NCBI GenBank assembly: GCA_001910725.1
Contig: MJGA01000012.1
Location: 248,001-312,000, forward strand
Source of the DNA: Phanerodontia chrysosporium
Taxonomy: Eukaryota > Basidiomycota > Agaricomycetes > Polyporales > Phanerochaetaceae
Length of the DNA stretch: 64,000 nt
Direction of reading: 5' to 3'
The notes beneath the pieces are model-generated. The model was given only the letters and a program-made list of their open reading frames with translations, was not told the DNA's origin and did not search any database. Below are positions 41,628-54,539 of the stretch, in pieces. The translations under genes were made by a program, and so were the position numbers. How positions within the stretch are numbered: position 1 is the first letter of the stretch; the number at the start of each line of letters is the position of its first letter.

Positions 41628-44539
41628 ATGGACGCCTCGCAGCCGCTGGCAGAAGCAACAGACAGCTCTCGCACGGTTGAACAACCGCCCAGAGTACATA
41701 TACCTCAATCTTCGCCTCCACCGCCTCTCGCCCCTCATCTCATCCCTCCTCCGGTCGACCTCAACCACCAGCATCTGCCCATCACGACGTCCCAAAACCC
41801 CCCGCCCCCGCCCCCTCCCGTCCCCATGCCCGACGTCGCCCAGAGCCCCCGCAAGACCGTCTCCTCCGCCTCCGCAAACGCCCGCGCCCAGCAGCCTCAA
41901 AAGAAACCCGGAGCGCCGAAGCCAAAAGGCGCCGTCAGAGCAAAGTCGGGCTGCTACACCTGCAGAATTCGCCGAAAGGTACGCGTCGGGCGTTACTCTC
42001 CTCGTTGGCGTCTTTTTTGCCCCTTTTTTCCGCGTTTTTAATCCTCGACCCGATCGCTGACCATCGCCACTCTCTTCTGCAGAAGTGCGACGAGCAACCG
42101 AACGAGCATGGCGCCTGCCAGACCTGCGTCCGCCTTCGTCTGCAATGTCTCGGGTTTGGAGCGAAGCGGCCGGATTGGATGAGGGTGAGTCTCACGCTTT
42201 CCGCACACCATGTGTGGCGCACAAACATTTTGCTGACATGGGCGTGCGCCGCGTCTCCCAGGAGAACAACAGCGTCACCGAGCTGCGAGAGAAGATCAAG
42301 ACCTTCCTGGCGTCGCAGGGCATGATCAAAGGGCACTCTGGCTCAGGCCCACGCTCCCAGGACGGCGAGCCACAGATCCTTACCCTCGTCGACAACCTCC
42401 AGCCCCAGCCCCCATCTTCTCCCCCCACCCCCACCCTTTCTTCTGGTTCGAACGACCAGCACCGGCCGCCGCAGGGCCCAGTCTCGTACGTTCGGGATGC
42501 GTCGTACCATCATCCGCCCCCTCCGTCGATGCCGCAGGACCAGGCGCACCATCCGTACGCGCCGCCTCCGTCGCAGACCAGTATGTACCCTCCTATGTTT
42601 ATGTATTCTACGCCCAGTAGTAATTTCGTGCAGCCTGGTCCCATAATCTTCCAGAGCTAAATGCCCCTAACCATCCCCCTCACCATCATGATGCGTCTCT
42701 CGGTAGGGGTCCTCTCCTGCCCAACGACATCTTGTATCCACCTTCCAACCCTATTTTAGCCCCCAATAGTATAGTGCCCCCGTTGTCTTCCTCTGCACCT
42801 CCTCCCCTTCGCCGTCTTGTAAGACCCCGTACCGCTACTAGTGTATTATGAATGTATTATGCTCAATGCCCTCTTCGTTGGCAGGGCCGCCGTCGTTTAA
42901 TGGATCGTTTGGCTCAATATCTTCAGCGTCTGTATCACCAACGGCCTATACCCAAGTCCACCATCATCTACAACAACCCATGCAGCCTGTGCAGCCGTCT
43001 ATGCAGCCTGTTCAGCCTGCTATCGAGAGCAGTTTTGGTCCTTTGTATACGGTCCCGATCTACCAGACTGACGACGATATCCAGGATTCACCGAGTGGAG
43101 AGCCAAGCGGTACCTTGGTCCTCGCTTCGCTCCTCGCTTCGAACGTCCGAACCTTTGACCCTACGATACCCTACGAGCAGAATGGCCTCGTTCAACACTA
43201 TATGACCAATGTACTGCCCATCCAATACCTCCTCTCCGACTCATCGGTCATCCGCACGTTTATCTACGACCTCATCCGACAGAGCAGCTCTGCTCGAGAT
43301 GCTGCCTGCATTTTGGCCGCGATCCACCGCGATCGGATGGGCATCGCCACCAGTTCGAACAGTGTGGTCGCCGCACAAACCCAGCAGCACCCAGAATTCC
43401 TCATCCAACGGCTGTTCCAGAGTCTGGCTGGCAAGCAGCAGATCAACGAGGGCGACGCCATGGCAGGTCTGCACGCCGTGTCGACGATCCTCTTCTCGGG
43501 CGGCCGTGGCGCCTGGGACGCCTTCCTCTCTGTGGCGAGCCAGTACGTCTACCAGGTGCTCATGAACCCGCGGTACCCGGGGCCAGAGGAGGTATTGCGG
43601 AACTGCTCTGAGAGCACGCGGTTTATCGTCAAGACGACGATGTGGTTCGACGTGCTCGCGTCGGTGACGACGCAGCAGATCCCGCGGTTCCTGATGATCT
43701 ACCGGCAGCTCTTCGACCGCACGCGGGGCGCATACATCGAGGACCCGTCGCTGCCGAACACGCCCGAGCTCTCGATGCTGCCCGTCATGGGCTGCGAGAA
43801 CAACATCGTGCTCGCGATCGCGGAGATCTCGAACCTCGCGTGCTGGAAGGAGAGCCAGGTGAGCCGCCACTGCCTGAGCGTGCCGAAGCTCGTCGAGCGC
43901 GGCCTCGAGATCGAGGCCAAGTACCTCACCCCCGGCGGCGCGTCCTCGCCGACGCAGATGCGCGTGAACGGGCTCCCGCCCGGCGCGATGGCGGCGAACG
44001 CGTACGGCGTCGCGATGGACCCCACGGCGTCGGCGTACGCGAACGGCGTGTACTCCAGCGCGTACGGCTCCTCCGCGGGCGGCGGCGGCGGCGGCGGCGT
44101 CGGGCACGGCGCGAGCGAGGTCGAGCTGCGGCGGCGGCTGACGAACGACATCTTCCGGGCGTCGGCGCGGGTGTACCTGCACACGGTGCTGTCGGGGGAC
44201 TACCCGTCGTGCCCGGAGATTGTCGCGGCGGTGACGGACGTGATCGAGGCGCTGCGGCGGGTGCCGCTCGACCGTGCGCTCGTGAGCCGGAGCGTGCTGC
44301 GGAGCGTCGTGTTCGGGATCTGCATCAGCGGGTGCCTCACGGACAGCCAGGACCAGCGGCGCTTCCTCATGCACCTCCTCGACACGCAGCAGCGCGAGAC
44401 CGTCGGGAACGTCGCCGAGGTCAAGCGGCTCATGCAGCAGGTCTGGCAGCGCCGCGACTCCGAGGGCGGCCTCGGCCAGCCCGTCAACTGGCGCGACGTC
44501 ATGCGCGAGTCCCAGCGCGAGCTCCTGCTCCTCGTCTGA
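41628..44539 (+). CDS. Zn2Cys6 transcription factor 1
   Basis: Proposed exons 41628-41978, 42083-42184, 42262-42580, 42634-42768 and 42885-44539 give 853 aa in frame. The binuclear zinc cluster is split by intron 1: GCYTCRIRRK|KCDEQPN..., then CQTCVRLRLQC, then FGAKRPDWMR; six Cys coordinate two zinc ions for DNA binding. A Pro/His-rich linker leads to the fungal-specific regulatory domain (SLLASNVRTFDPTIPY, then HRDRMGI, GLHAVSTILFSGG, WFDVLASVTTQQIPRFL) with a poly-Gly insertion near 44085. Exons 1-3 and the last exon are firm. The 42581-42884 part is uncertain: GTATGT...GTGCAG and GTATAG...TTGGCAG introns keep the frame, but other donors also fit. Confidence 0.83.
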
Positions 44540-47500
44540 GCCCGTTGTTTTATATACCCTGCCCTCCCCCCCGCCGGTCGTACGCGCGCGTGCAGTGCCC
44601 CAGACCTCAGTTTCGCCGCCGCTCTCTCGCCCCCTAATGCCCCGCGTCGCAGCGAGCCCCTGGCGGGCGCCGCCCGGCGCGGCAGATCCCACCGCCCCAG
44701 TCCGCAGCACAACACACCCGCGCGGCAAGAAAATCCCTCCCGATCCTCGTTGTGAACGATGCCCGACAGGTGTTTCGGGCACGTGCGCCCGCGCCCGCGC
44801 CCGCAGCGCACCGTCGAGATCTTAGAAGCCCAGTGCGGGACCCTCCATAAAGCTCCGTTATGCCCATGCTACCCATCGGTTCTCTCTGTTCTCCCCGTCT
44901 GTGCCCGCCTGCGCCATCTACTCACCATCATGAAATTCTCTCTCTCTCTCTAGGAACACTCTTTTTGTCTGCTTTCTTTCCTGCTTTGCGTTCTGCCGCC
45001 CATTGATACCTCCATTCGCAAAAAAATACCACGCCGCCACGGTGTACATACGCGCAACGCCCACGTCTCGTCTGTTGTACTATCCCCCTTCCGCCGCTGA
45101 TGTCGTGTCCGGGTGCTTCATATTTTGTCGGGTTTTTGGGACACACTCTCACGTCGGCCTGTGCTCTCTAGGAACGGTTGTCAATGTAATCTCTGCCGGG
45201 TCGCCTGCGTCCGGGTCCGCTGGGGGCCCGCCGGTCTCGCAGGGAGTCGTGCTGGCCGTGTGTGATATGCAGCGGGGATGGAGGGACCGGTGCATGGAGG
45301 AGACGGCGATGGATGTTCCGGGCGTCCTTGAGGGTTCCTATCCCAGCCTCATCCACAGCCCTCTCCGCGAGGGCGTCTGGCGCGGTGCTTCGCGGGCGCC
45401 TGTGCGGGGCGAAGCGAGGTGGAGGCGCGGCTGGGATATGCTCGCAGCCCTGCGCGTCGGGCACTGCCTGCCTCTTCCGGACAAAGCACACCGGCGCGCG
45501 CGTCTCGTCTGTTGCACGGCAGCCCTCGTCGCACGAGCCACGTCGCTCGCTCTGCCGCCAGCGCTGGAACCTCCTGCCCAGAGAGCCCGCACCCACGGCG
45601 GGCGGCGCGCACGCGTCGCAAACGGCACCCCGCCGTGTTCGTCCTCCTCCCCGCCGTCCCGCTGCTGACCCACCGTGCGACAGGCTCAGACACCGCCCGC
45701 GGGCTCCGTCAGCATCGGCGGCCGCCCCCGAGCCCCAGTCTGCGTCTCACCCGCCGTGGGCGCAGGCCCCTGCCAGGGGCGCGCCCACGCGCCATTGACG
45801 CTGCCGCGGCAGCACGCCCCGTACGCCCCCACACGCGCCTCCAGCCGCGCCCGCTGCCGGCGGGAGCGGGGCTGGGCGATCGCACACGTCGCCAGCTGGG
45901 CGGCGCGCTCGTCCTGTGCACCGCGATCGCCAATCGCCCATGGTTCTGTCGCTCCCCCTCGCCGCGGGGGGTGGTGGCTGGCCCCCCACGCCGGATCGCC
46001 TTTGCCGTGCCTGCCTGACGTCCTTGGCTGCCGCGTGCTCGCTGGCCTGACGAACAGGCAGAACGCGCGCCCGCGCGCGTGCGGCGTCACTGTGCCCACG
46101 GCGCGCGTGAGGCTTACAGCCTTGAGGGCAGCCCCAAAGTACCGGATGGCTGTGCTCGCGCGGCCTGCTCCGCCATGCGTGCTCGCCACCTGGGCTTTTG
46201 GGCGCGCCCTGCACACAGAGGGCGCGCACGAGCCTCGCTCGCGGAGCGGGCAGCAGCCGCTGCGTTTGCGAGCTCGTCACCGTGTCTGACTCACCGTCCC
46301 GTGCAGACTGGCGGCGCAAGCCTCCGTGGCATTTTTCTTCGTCTTCTCTCTTTCTGGCGACGCTTTGTCTGCGTCAGGGGCTCGCAGCGCGCCCACAGCC
46401 AACAGATCTGCGACGTGCGCGTTCAAGAGACGCCTTGGCGCGCACCGACGCACGGGCAGCGTCATCAGCTGCGCCCACCCGACCCTCGTCTTGCGTCAGG
46501 CCGGGGCCCCTGGCTGACGATGCATGGGCCTGTGGAGGCGGCGGTGGGCGTTCGGTGCCGACATCCGGTTAGCCGTCCCCGAGAGTGTCGGGCTTGGCTC
46601 CAACGGCCTCACATTGCACGCGGCACACAGACACAGACACACACAGAGTCTCTGACGATGTGTTTCCAGCCATGTCCATGTGCTCTCGCGCGGACAATGG
46701 GTGGGTTGCGCGCGGGGGGCGTGCGAAACCGCACGCGGCTCTCGCGTGGCCGTGCCCCGCCCCTGGCTGGGTCTCGCGAGACGGTTCCGCCACAAACCGT
46801 TTCAGGTGGTTTCACACGACGAATGCGGACGGGGGCGATAACAACATCCTTGAGATTCGCCGGCGGTGGTGCTCCGATCGCATCGCCCATCTGGCGTGCG
46901 CTGCGTGGAAGCTAAAATACGACCCCAACCTCAGCCTGAGAGGTGCCTGGGACCCGTTTTCCTGGAGCATGCCGACAATGAAACAAGCAGGGTGTGGAGC
47001 TGTCGCTGCTGCAGACGTGTTTTGGACGACGCGTGCGACGTCGATTGCCGTCCCTTGCCGTGACGCGGTTGCGAGGCCAGGTCCTCGAGAGTGTGCGACT
47101 CTGCAGGCCTTTTCTGGGGCTGCGGGCGTACGGGCGTCGGTCGTAGAGATCGAGAAGTTATCAATTAGCACGCACGCTGTTTGCAAATTTGACCGGTGGG
47201 TTCTTGTCACGGTACGGAGGCCTGCGCATGCTGGCTTGGTCAGCGAAACACGGCGGACACAGGCTTATCGGTGCTGGTCAAGTCTGAGCCGCGGACTGTA
47301 GGGCAGCATTTTTCTGTTGGGAAAGGGCCCTCACACAACGCGAATCAGAGCAGGAAGCGGTTCAAACGCCAGAACGCAGGCGGAAAATGCGGCGAAATAT
47401 CGAAATAATATTCCAGGGACGGTGTGGGTGCGCAAACGCCGAGAAAGGCAACCGCAGCCTTGGGGCTCAGCGGATCAGGGCGTGTGCCGAGCCGCGGCAT

Positions 47501-48378
47501 GCCGATTAAATGGCCGCCACGTGGGCCAGCAGTCGCCCACCGAGCGCAGTCGGATGTCCTCGAGGCCGTGGCTGGCTTGTCGCCTTTTGTTTTATGTGAT
47601 CAGCCCTCTGGATTCGCCAGGGCTATCGCGAGCTCGTTGGCGAATCCACCCCATCATCGCCAGGCCTGGTCACACGGCTGTAGATCATCGCACACGGCGC
47701 GCGTCCGCCCCAGTAAACCTCCGTACGAGGACGGAGCAGAAGCCTCCGGGTAATCGACTGCCAGCACACACACACACCACAGGGCTCGCAAGTGATGACG
47801 CCTGCTGATATAGACCAACGGACAGAGAGAGTTGCCGTGGACAGGGCTCGCTTGCAGCCTGCTACCGACGACCAAGGAGCGCACAGGCGCCCCCCACAGG
47901 CGCACGGGGGCGTCCGCTCCTCCAAGCCCGAGCCAGGGGTTGTCTGACCTGCAGCGAGCGAGTGACGGCCTGCACCGGGTGTTTTGTCCAAACAGGGGAC
48001 GTCCACCTCGCTCTCTCGAGGGCTGTTTCGCAGAGAGGCCAGTTCAGGCGCACAGGAGTGCACCGCTTTTCTGTGCGTGCATAGGGAATTCCTGGACCCA
48101 AAACGATTGATCTGTGATCGAGTGTGCCACCTGGTTTTCCCGCAAGCACGCCGAATGGAGGTACCACGAAGGGGACCCTTAGTGACGATCTCACCATCAA
48201 AACGGCGAAGAGCCGTAAGTGCTCCTTCTAACCCTCGGTATTCACGGTCCCGCCGACATACCTAAAAGTGCCTCTCCTTTTCAGGCCAAAATCCCCTGCC
48301 CCGCTCCATCTCTCGACTCTCTCCGTGGTGCACAGCTGCTCATATACAGCCTCCCGCGCACCCTCCTACTTCTTCAGC
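44540..48378. other. 3.8-kb GC-rich gene desert between the two regulators
   Basis: No recognisable gene on either strand. Open frames up to 278 codons exist in several overlapping frames, which is what GC-rich non-coding DNA gives. Short CT and CA repeats lie near 44940, 46625 and 47767. It may be a long upstream control region of regulator 2. Confidence 0.45.
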
Positions 48379-51016
48379 ATGGCGTTACTGACCAAGGCTG
48401 CTCCATCGTCACCCAGCAGCAGCAGTCCTCCCTCCTCTCCCGAGTCTGATCATCCTGACATGGACGCCAGCACCGTCCAGGACGCGTCGCCCGTCTCTCC
48501 GTCCTCCGCACCGGCAGCCGCTGCCCTCGAGGCCGACAAGGACCAGGGCAGCTCGCGGGGCTCTCCACCAAGCACGTCTGCAGCGGACCTCGCGCGCTCG
48601 CGCTCCAGCACGGGCAGGGGCGGATGCTGGTATGTGGCGGCCCACCAGACCTCGAGTGCATACCCGACACTGACCGTCTTCGTCTCCGCGGTGCCTGCAG
48701 GACATGCCGAGTGCGTCGCAAGGTGCGTGTGTGTCCTCCTTACATAAGAAACCACGACCGGGCGACTGACCCTGAGGCGCCCTCCTCACACAGAAATGCG
48801 ACGAGGAGCGCGTCGACGGCGACTCGTGCAAAACATGCCGCCGGCTAGGAATCGAGTGCTTGGGCTGGGGTCCGCGGCGGCCGGACTGGATGCGGGTGCG
48901 TCTTTCGTTTCTGTGTGCTCTGCGCTGATCGCGGCCGTCGCTGATGGGGGCGCGCTTCAGGACAAGGAAAAGGTGGCAGAGTACAAGGCGAACATCAAGG
49001 CCCAGCTCACGCGCGCGGGGCTCATCCGCGGGCAGCCGCGCGCGGTGTACAGCACGCTCACGTCGTCGGCGGCGGGCCTCGCGCAGTCCTCTGCGTCGTC
49101 GTCGTCGTCGGACAGGTTCCTGCCGGCCCTCGCAGGGCCCGGGCCGAGCAGCCTCCGAGCCAGTCGGAGCGACCCCTACGCCTCGTTCGCACACGCGCGT
49201 TCGTACGAGTCCTCGCGATACCACCATGCGAACAATGTGATGTCCGCCATGACCGGACTCGGTGCGTGATGGCCCTCGTCTTCTCCGCAGCACCAGCTCC
49301 TCTGCTCACGCTTTGCCCCCCCCTCCAGACGCACTCAGCGCGAGCCCCGAGCTCTCCATACCCTCCCCGTTCGTCGTGCCCCCTAATGCCTTCAGCCAAG
49401 CCTCGCTCTCGTATAGCAACGATATCTCGTCCATGTCTAGCACGTCCTCATACCCACCGTTTCTGCATACCCCTGAGATTTCTCCGTCCATAACCCCGGG
49501 CCTGCGTGATTCGCCCTTCAACGAGCAGCCTGAGCCGTACATCCAGTACTACTTCGAGCACATGCGCAAGCTACAGTTCTGTCTCGCCGGCAAAGATCTC
49601 ACACAGACCCTCGCCCTGGTGCGTCCCAGTGATCTTCCCGCACTGACATCACACGCTGACCTCGATCTCAGATTCTCACCGGCGAGCCACAGGGGCCCCT
49701 CGAGCATGCCATTTGCGCACTCGCTAGTCTACATTCATCGAAGGCCCACGGCTACGACGCCGCCGCCGCCGGTGCAGAGAACGCGGACCGCACCATCGAC
49801 CGGCGGTTCTACAACAAGGCCTATGTCATGCTCATGACCGCCAAGGCGACCGGCCGCCCCTACACCGAGCGTGACGCCATCGCTGCTGTCTACCTCATCA
49901 GCTACCACAATCTTGCCGGTGGCGGCACAGGCTGGACGGCCCTGCTCGAGGTTGCCTACGAGTGGTTCGGCCAGACCGGCATCCACGAGGAGCAGAACCC
50001 GAAGCTCGCCCTCATGAACATGAGCCCCACGCAGAAGTTGGCAGCCAAGTCGACCATGGTGCGTGCGGCGCCGGGGCCCTGCTGCGGACTCATGCCTGAT
50101 CGCTGACGTTCACACCCTGTGCAGTGGATCGACACGCTCGCGAGCATCGTCTTCACACGGCCGCCGCGCTTCCTGTCGCTCTACCGCCGCCTCTTCGGCA
50201 ACAGCGGCGGCGGTGGGTACTGGGCGACGGCGAACAACGACCGGCTCGACCTGCGCATGGACAGACTCACCGGGTGCCCGGACGAGGCCGTGCTCGCGCT
50301 CGCCGAGGTCGCCGCGCTCGCGGCCTGGAAGGCGGCCGAGAGCCAGAAGGGCACGCTCAGCATGCGCGAGCTCATCCGCCGCGGCGACGCCATAGAGCAG
50401 ACGCTGCGCAGCCGCGTGCACCGCACCTACGCGGACTCGCCCACCGCCGAGGGCATGCCCATGCTCCCGACAGGGCTCCCCGCGTCTGCCGAGGTCACGT
50501 CGCCCTCGGCGCTGGCATCCGCCGGTGCAGACGAGCACACGCGGCGCACCATCGCCAGCATCTGGCGCGAGGCGGCTGTGCTCTATCTGCACACGGTCAT
50601 CAGTGACGCCCACCCCGGTAAGCACCGCCCCGTTCCCCGCGCTTCCGCCGAGCCGCGCGCCTGACCCGCGCCTTTCTTCTGGGTTCGCAGGCGTCCCCGA
50701 GATCGTGAAGGCGACGAACACGATCATGGACCACATGCAGGTGCTCCCGCCGTCGCACCACGACCGCGCGCTGCTCTTCCCGCTCGTCATGACCGGCACG
50801 ATGACCGACGACCCGCTCATCCGCGAGCTCGTCAAGGGCCGCCTCGCCTGGCACCACGACGAGTTCTACAACGGGAGCATGTCCCAGGCGCGCACCTTCA
50901 TCGACTACGTGCACGGCCGCCGCCAGGCCGCGCGCCACGGCCACCGCGGTGCGAGCGTCACCGTCGACTGGCGCGAGTGCATGCGCGAGCGTTGGTCTGC
51001 GATCACCCTCGTGTGA
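48379..51016 (+). CDS. Zn2Cys6 transcription factor 2 (paralogue of 1)
   Basis: Eight exons join in frame to 723 aa: 48379-48629, 48701-48722, 48794-48895, 48961-49261, 49329-49618, 49672-50058, 50125-50617 and 50691-51016. The zinc cluster is spread over three exons: GGCW|TCRVRRK|KCDEERVDGDSCKTCRRLGIEC; exon 2 is only 22 nt. Exon 3 is 102 nt, like the matching exon of regulator 1, and ends in the shared RPDWMR. The regulatory domain contains YIQYYFEHMRKLQFCLAGKD, DTLASIVFTRPPRFLSLYRRLF and ends VDWRECMRERW, aligning with VNWRDVMRES of regulator 1. Target genes unknown. Confidence 0.88.
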
Positions 51017-54000
51017 GTTGCCGGACACGCTTTGCCGCCAAGAGCCGTCTTTCGACTTTCGACTTTGTCTTTCTGTTATCTCTTCTGGCTCTGCGTCATG
51101 CTAATGAGAACCCGGGCCCCGCCGTTATCAATTCGCCGTTATTGATTTTCCAAATGACCCCAAGTGTACCAATTACTTACCTAGAAGACCCGCCGCCCGT
51201 GTATTTGTTTCCTAACCTACCTTGCAGTTTATACCCCATGCCCCGCTTCGAAATGTTCTAATATGGTTTGTGTCGATTAGCCTTCATGCTGTATGTAGTA
51301 TGGGATCAAAATATACCTTGGAGTTACTCCTCGACATGTGACTGGGGGCGGGCAGAGCCGGGGAGGAAGGCTGCGATGCTTTCTTGCGCGATGTGGACTG
51401 AGTGACAATCATGCGGTGGTCCGTGTTCCGACAGCCTGAGGTCCCGAAAGCAAGCGTCCTCCAACAGGCGGACAAGGCGGACGTCCATGTCGAGCAACAC
51501 CACGAGCCGGAAGACGCAGTGGAGATGCCTAGTTTCCGACTCTTCACACTTGATGCCCCCGGTTGCCGGTCTTGCAGGCGGTATGACCTTGTACTTGAGG
51601 CGGTAAATTACCTCCTGGTGTAGAGCGACTGGAAATGGAAGAGATGTCTATTGGAGGAACTGTCCAGTAGAGTAAGAATATACACACACACCAGCAGTGC
51701 CAAGATCCTTTCGCATCATATTGCCCACCGGAGTTGCAGGCGTCAAAGGGTAAGCGCCGACCGTGAGAGCCCACGAGGCGGATCAGGCGGGTGTCCAAAA
51801 CGGGTAATACGGCGTGGTGGCGGTCGGCGACGGAGCGTTGAAAGCGTCCGCACTCGGTCGAACACGTTGCCACAAATTTTGTTTTGTGGCAATGAGTTGC
51901 AGACATCGACGCGTCGGCGGTAAGTTCGGGGGCGGCACGAGGTCGCTGCCGTCGACGGTGGTGATCAGAGCAGAGCATGGACAGAGAGGGCAGAAGAGAC
52001 TCACGTCAGGCCATGTATTTATACAAGAGCAGCCGTGTGTCAGGAACCTCCGAGTCGTGCGCCCATGAATCGGTCTCGAGAGCGTGCGCTGTTAGGGAAA
52101 AAAATGTGAGCGTGGGCAGCGGTCCCGCAAGGCCTTCGGGCAGCAGAACGGGCGGGGCCGAGGGGGGCTGGGATGTTGGAGGCGAAACGCAGGAGGATAG
52201 TCCGGAGACGGAGGAGGCAGCGGAGGGAGGCGCGGGAGGGCTAGCAGGAGGGAGGGCAGGGGAGGCGGAGAGGCTGACGAGGGAGGAGGCATAGTAGGGC
52301 TATATACCGATGGCTCGGGAAACCGGCTCAGCCAATCGGGCTGCGCCATCAGCGTGTTGCCGGGCGCGTCCGCATTGTCCGGGCGCCCGCCCCGCGGCGT
52401 TTGCCCGCGTCGACACCAGCCCATCGAGTTTCACGTCCTCCCGCCCTCGTCCTCGCTCCTCCCGATCCCGCGCGACCACACCTCCTCGACGGCAGCCCCC
52501 GCGCGCGCGCATCCCGTGAAACAGCCTCGGCGCCCCCACCCGTGCCTGCGCGACACCCGCGCCCTGTCCCACCTCCGGCGCCGCGCGCGTTGGGCCTGAT
52601 ATCAGGACGTGTGTCACCCCACGGCCAGCCACAGCGCGCCGCGCGCGCACCGCGCCTGGCCTGCCGCGTGCCCGCCGCCCCTCGCCACGTTCTGATGCAC
52701 GCCCGCCCGTGTCTCCCTCCCGCCGTGTTTCGGGTCCAGCGGCCCTCACTCGCCCGTGCTGTCAGGACGCGCTGCCCTTCGCGAAGGCCCCCCGCGCGCG
52801 CCGAGATCGGGCGCGGCCACCCGTCGCCAGCGCCCGTGAGCGGCCTGCACGAACACGCAGGCGGTCCAGAGGATCGTCTCCCCGGGCACTGCGATCAGCG
52901 CCAGCCATCCCCCTCGACGTGCCTTTCGCAGCTACTCCTCCCGCGCGTGCGTTTCACCCTCTTTAATGCATCACCTATGCCGTGCTGGGGTCACTCTAGC
53001 CCTCAGGGAGTGTCCACCGCCAAGGCGGCGCACCCATGCAGAGAGCTGGGCCATTCTCATCAGTGCTTGCGCTGACCGCGGTCTAGCGACGGCCTGGCAT
53101 GGACGCGCATGCACATTTCTGCCTCGCTGAAGCACAGGGTCCCCGTCGGTATCACTGGATGTCCGTGCGTGCTCGACGGATTTAACAGTGCACCCCATCA
53201 GCACCAAGCGTGCTCCCATCACGTTTAGGGGATCCCTCTTCCGCTGCGCCTTCTGCTCGGGCAGAGTGAGCCCGCGCCTCAATGGAGTGCCTGAGAGCTC
53301 TCTCACAAAGATCGGCCACGACAGGCAGCGCTCTCGTCATGCGGGTTGGCTTCGGCTCGGGCTAGGCGCGCTCGACAGGGATACGTGCCCATAGACACAG
53401 TCTTTACTGGCAACAAGAGGCTGGGCGTTGATGTTGCAGACGAGGCATGATAGCACAGGACAATATCGCGATCGCGACGGCCTGTACGGAATGCTACCCG
53501 TTCTTCCAAATGATAGACCCTATGGCGAACGTAGCTGCCGTGCGCTGATACAAGGACACCTTCGGCTACAGACTGCCTCTATCTCGTCACCCACACGCTC
53601 CGCCGAGATCAGCCCCATCTGCGACGATCCCAACGCCTCCCCACGCTGCCCGCGTCCGTGGTCCACCGGAGAGAGCTCTCAAACGGAGGACCCACAACTA
53701 TGCACCGGACACTATCCGCTTCGGGCGTCGCTCGTACCGTGTAGCTCGCACGCTCTCTGATGACACGCCTGGATATCCGCGCCCTGTCGCTCTCCGTCGG
53801 GCGGGGTACCAGCGGCTTAGACAGTGCTGGCAGGCGCGCAGCCGTGCCCGGTGGCGTCCGTTCGCAGAGAGTGATGGTGCATGGCGAAAGCCCTCTAGGC
53901 GGGACGACGCCGAAGCCGACAGCAATCCTGTCGGACTGCCCCCAACGCCCTTCCCTCCGAGCAGCGTCGGGAGGTGCACGCGTACCGGTCGCGTGCGCCC

Positions 54001-54539
54001 GCAAGACCGTGCTTCGACTCGGCGCCTGGCCGCGGATGTCCCGTGCGACAGGGCGGACGAACGCCGCTCTCGCGCCGGCGCTGCGCAGTGTCCGGAGTCC
54101 TGACACCCCCACGGGGAGCGCGTCAGCAGGCGTACGCGAGCGGCGCACGACTGCGATCACGTCAACGATGCACAGGGCCCCCCAGGCGGCGTCCGACGCC
54201 CCAGGATCAGACCCACACGCGCGCTCGTTCTGCCGAGATGTGGCCTGCTCTCTCTCTCTCTCGCGTGGAAGCACGGCGTGCGGTCCCAGGGATGTGCTGG
54301 GCGCCGTCGTGAGCCGCGGTCGCCCTCCACGGCGGGGGCGCGCACTGCTCGTCCGCGCTGGAACGTACCCGGCGAATGGCCATGGGCCCTCCGAGCGAGG
54401 GCTATCTCCGGCGGACCACGGACGCCGTGCGCAGCCAGCGCGGAGCGCGGTAATCGTGCGTTGTTCTTGTCGAAGCTGCACACGAGGCTGATACCGGCTT
54501 GGCTGGCGCGAAGCCAGAGATTGCCTTGGGTGGGCGACA
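51017..54539. other. 3.5-kb region without a supported gene
   Basis: At 51540-52020 (-) a TATAAATA (near 52015) and some protein-like frames hint at a small gene, but I could not build a model. 52300-54500 is GC-rich with overlapping open frames on both strands (up to 290 codons) and no motif. Confidence 0.4.

Noticed and set aside
42634..42884. Frameshift inside Zn2Cys6 regulator 1
   Set aside because: At first the frame changes here looked like indels, but GTATGT...GTGCAG and GTATAG...TTGGCAG introns keep the frame without them.
43241..44782. 513-codon antisense open frame opposite Zn2Cys6 regulator 1
   Set aside because: It mirrors a GC-rich, codon-biased coding exon, has Arg/His/Ala-rich composition and no motif. 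The plus strand encodes a clear regulator.
45262..46915. Series of 180-280-codon frames in the desert
   Set aside because: They occur in all frames on both strands, with biased Arg/Pro/Ala composition, as expected from base composition alone.
53609..54491. Overlapping long frames on both strands (290 and 243 codons)
   Set aside because: Both open because of GC-rich sequence. Arg/Pro/Ser-rich, no domain, and no splice or start support.
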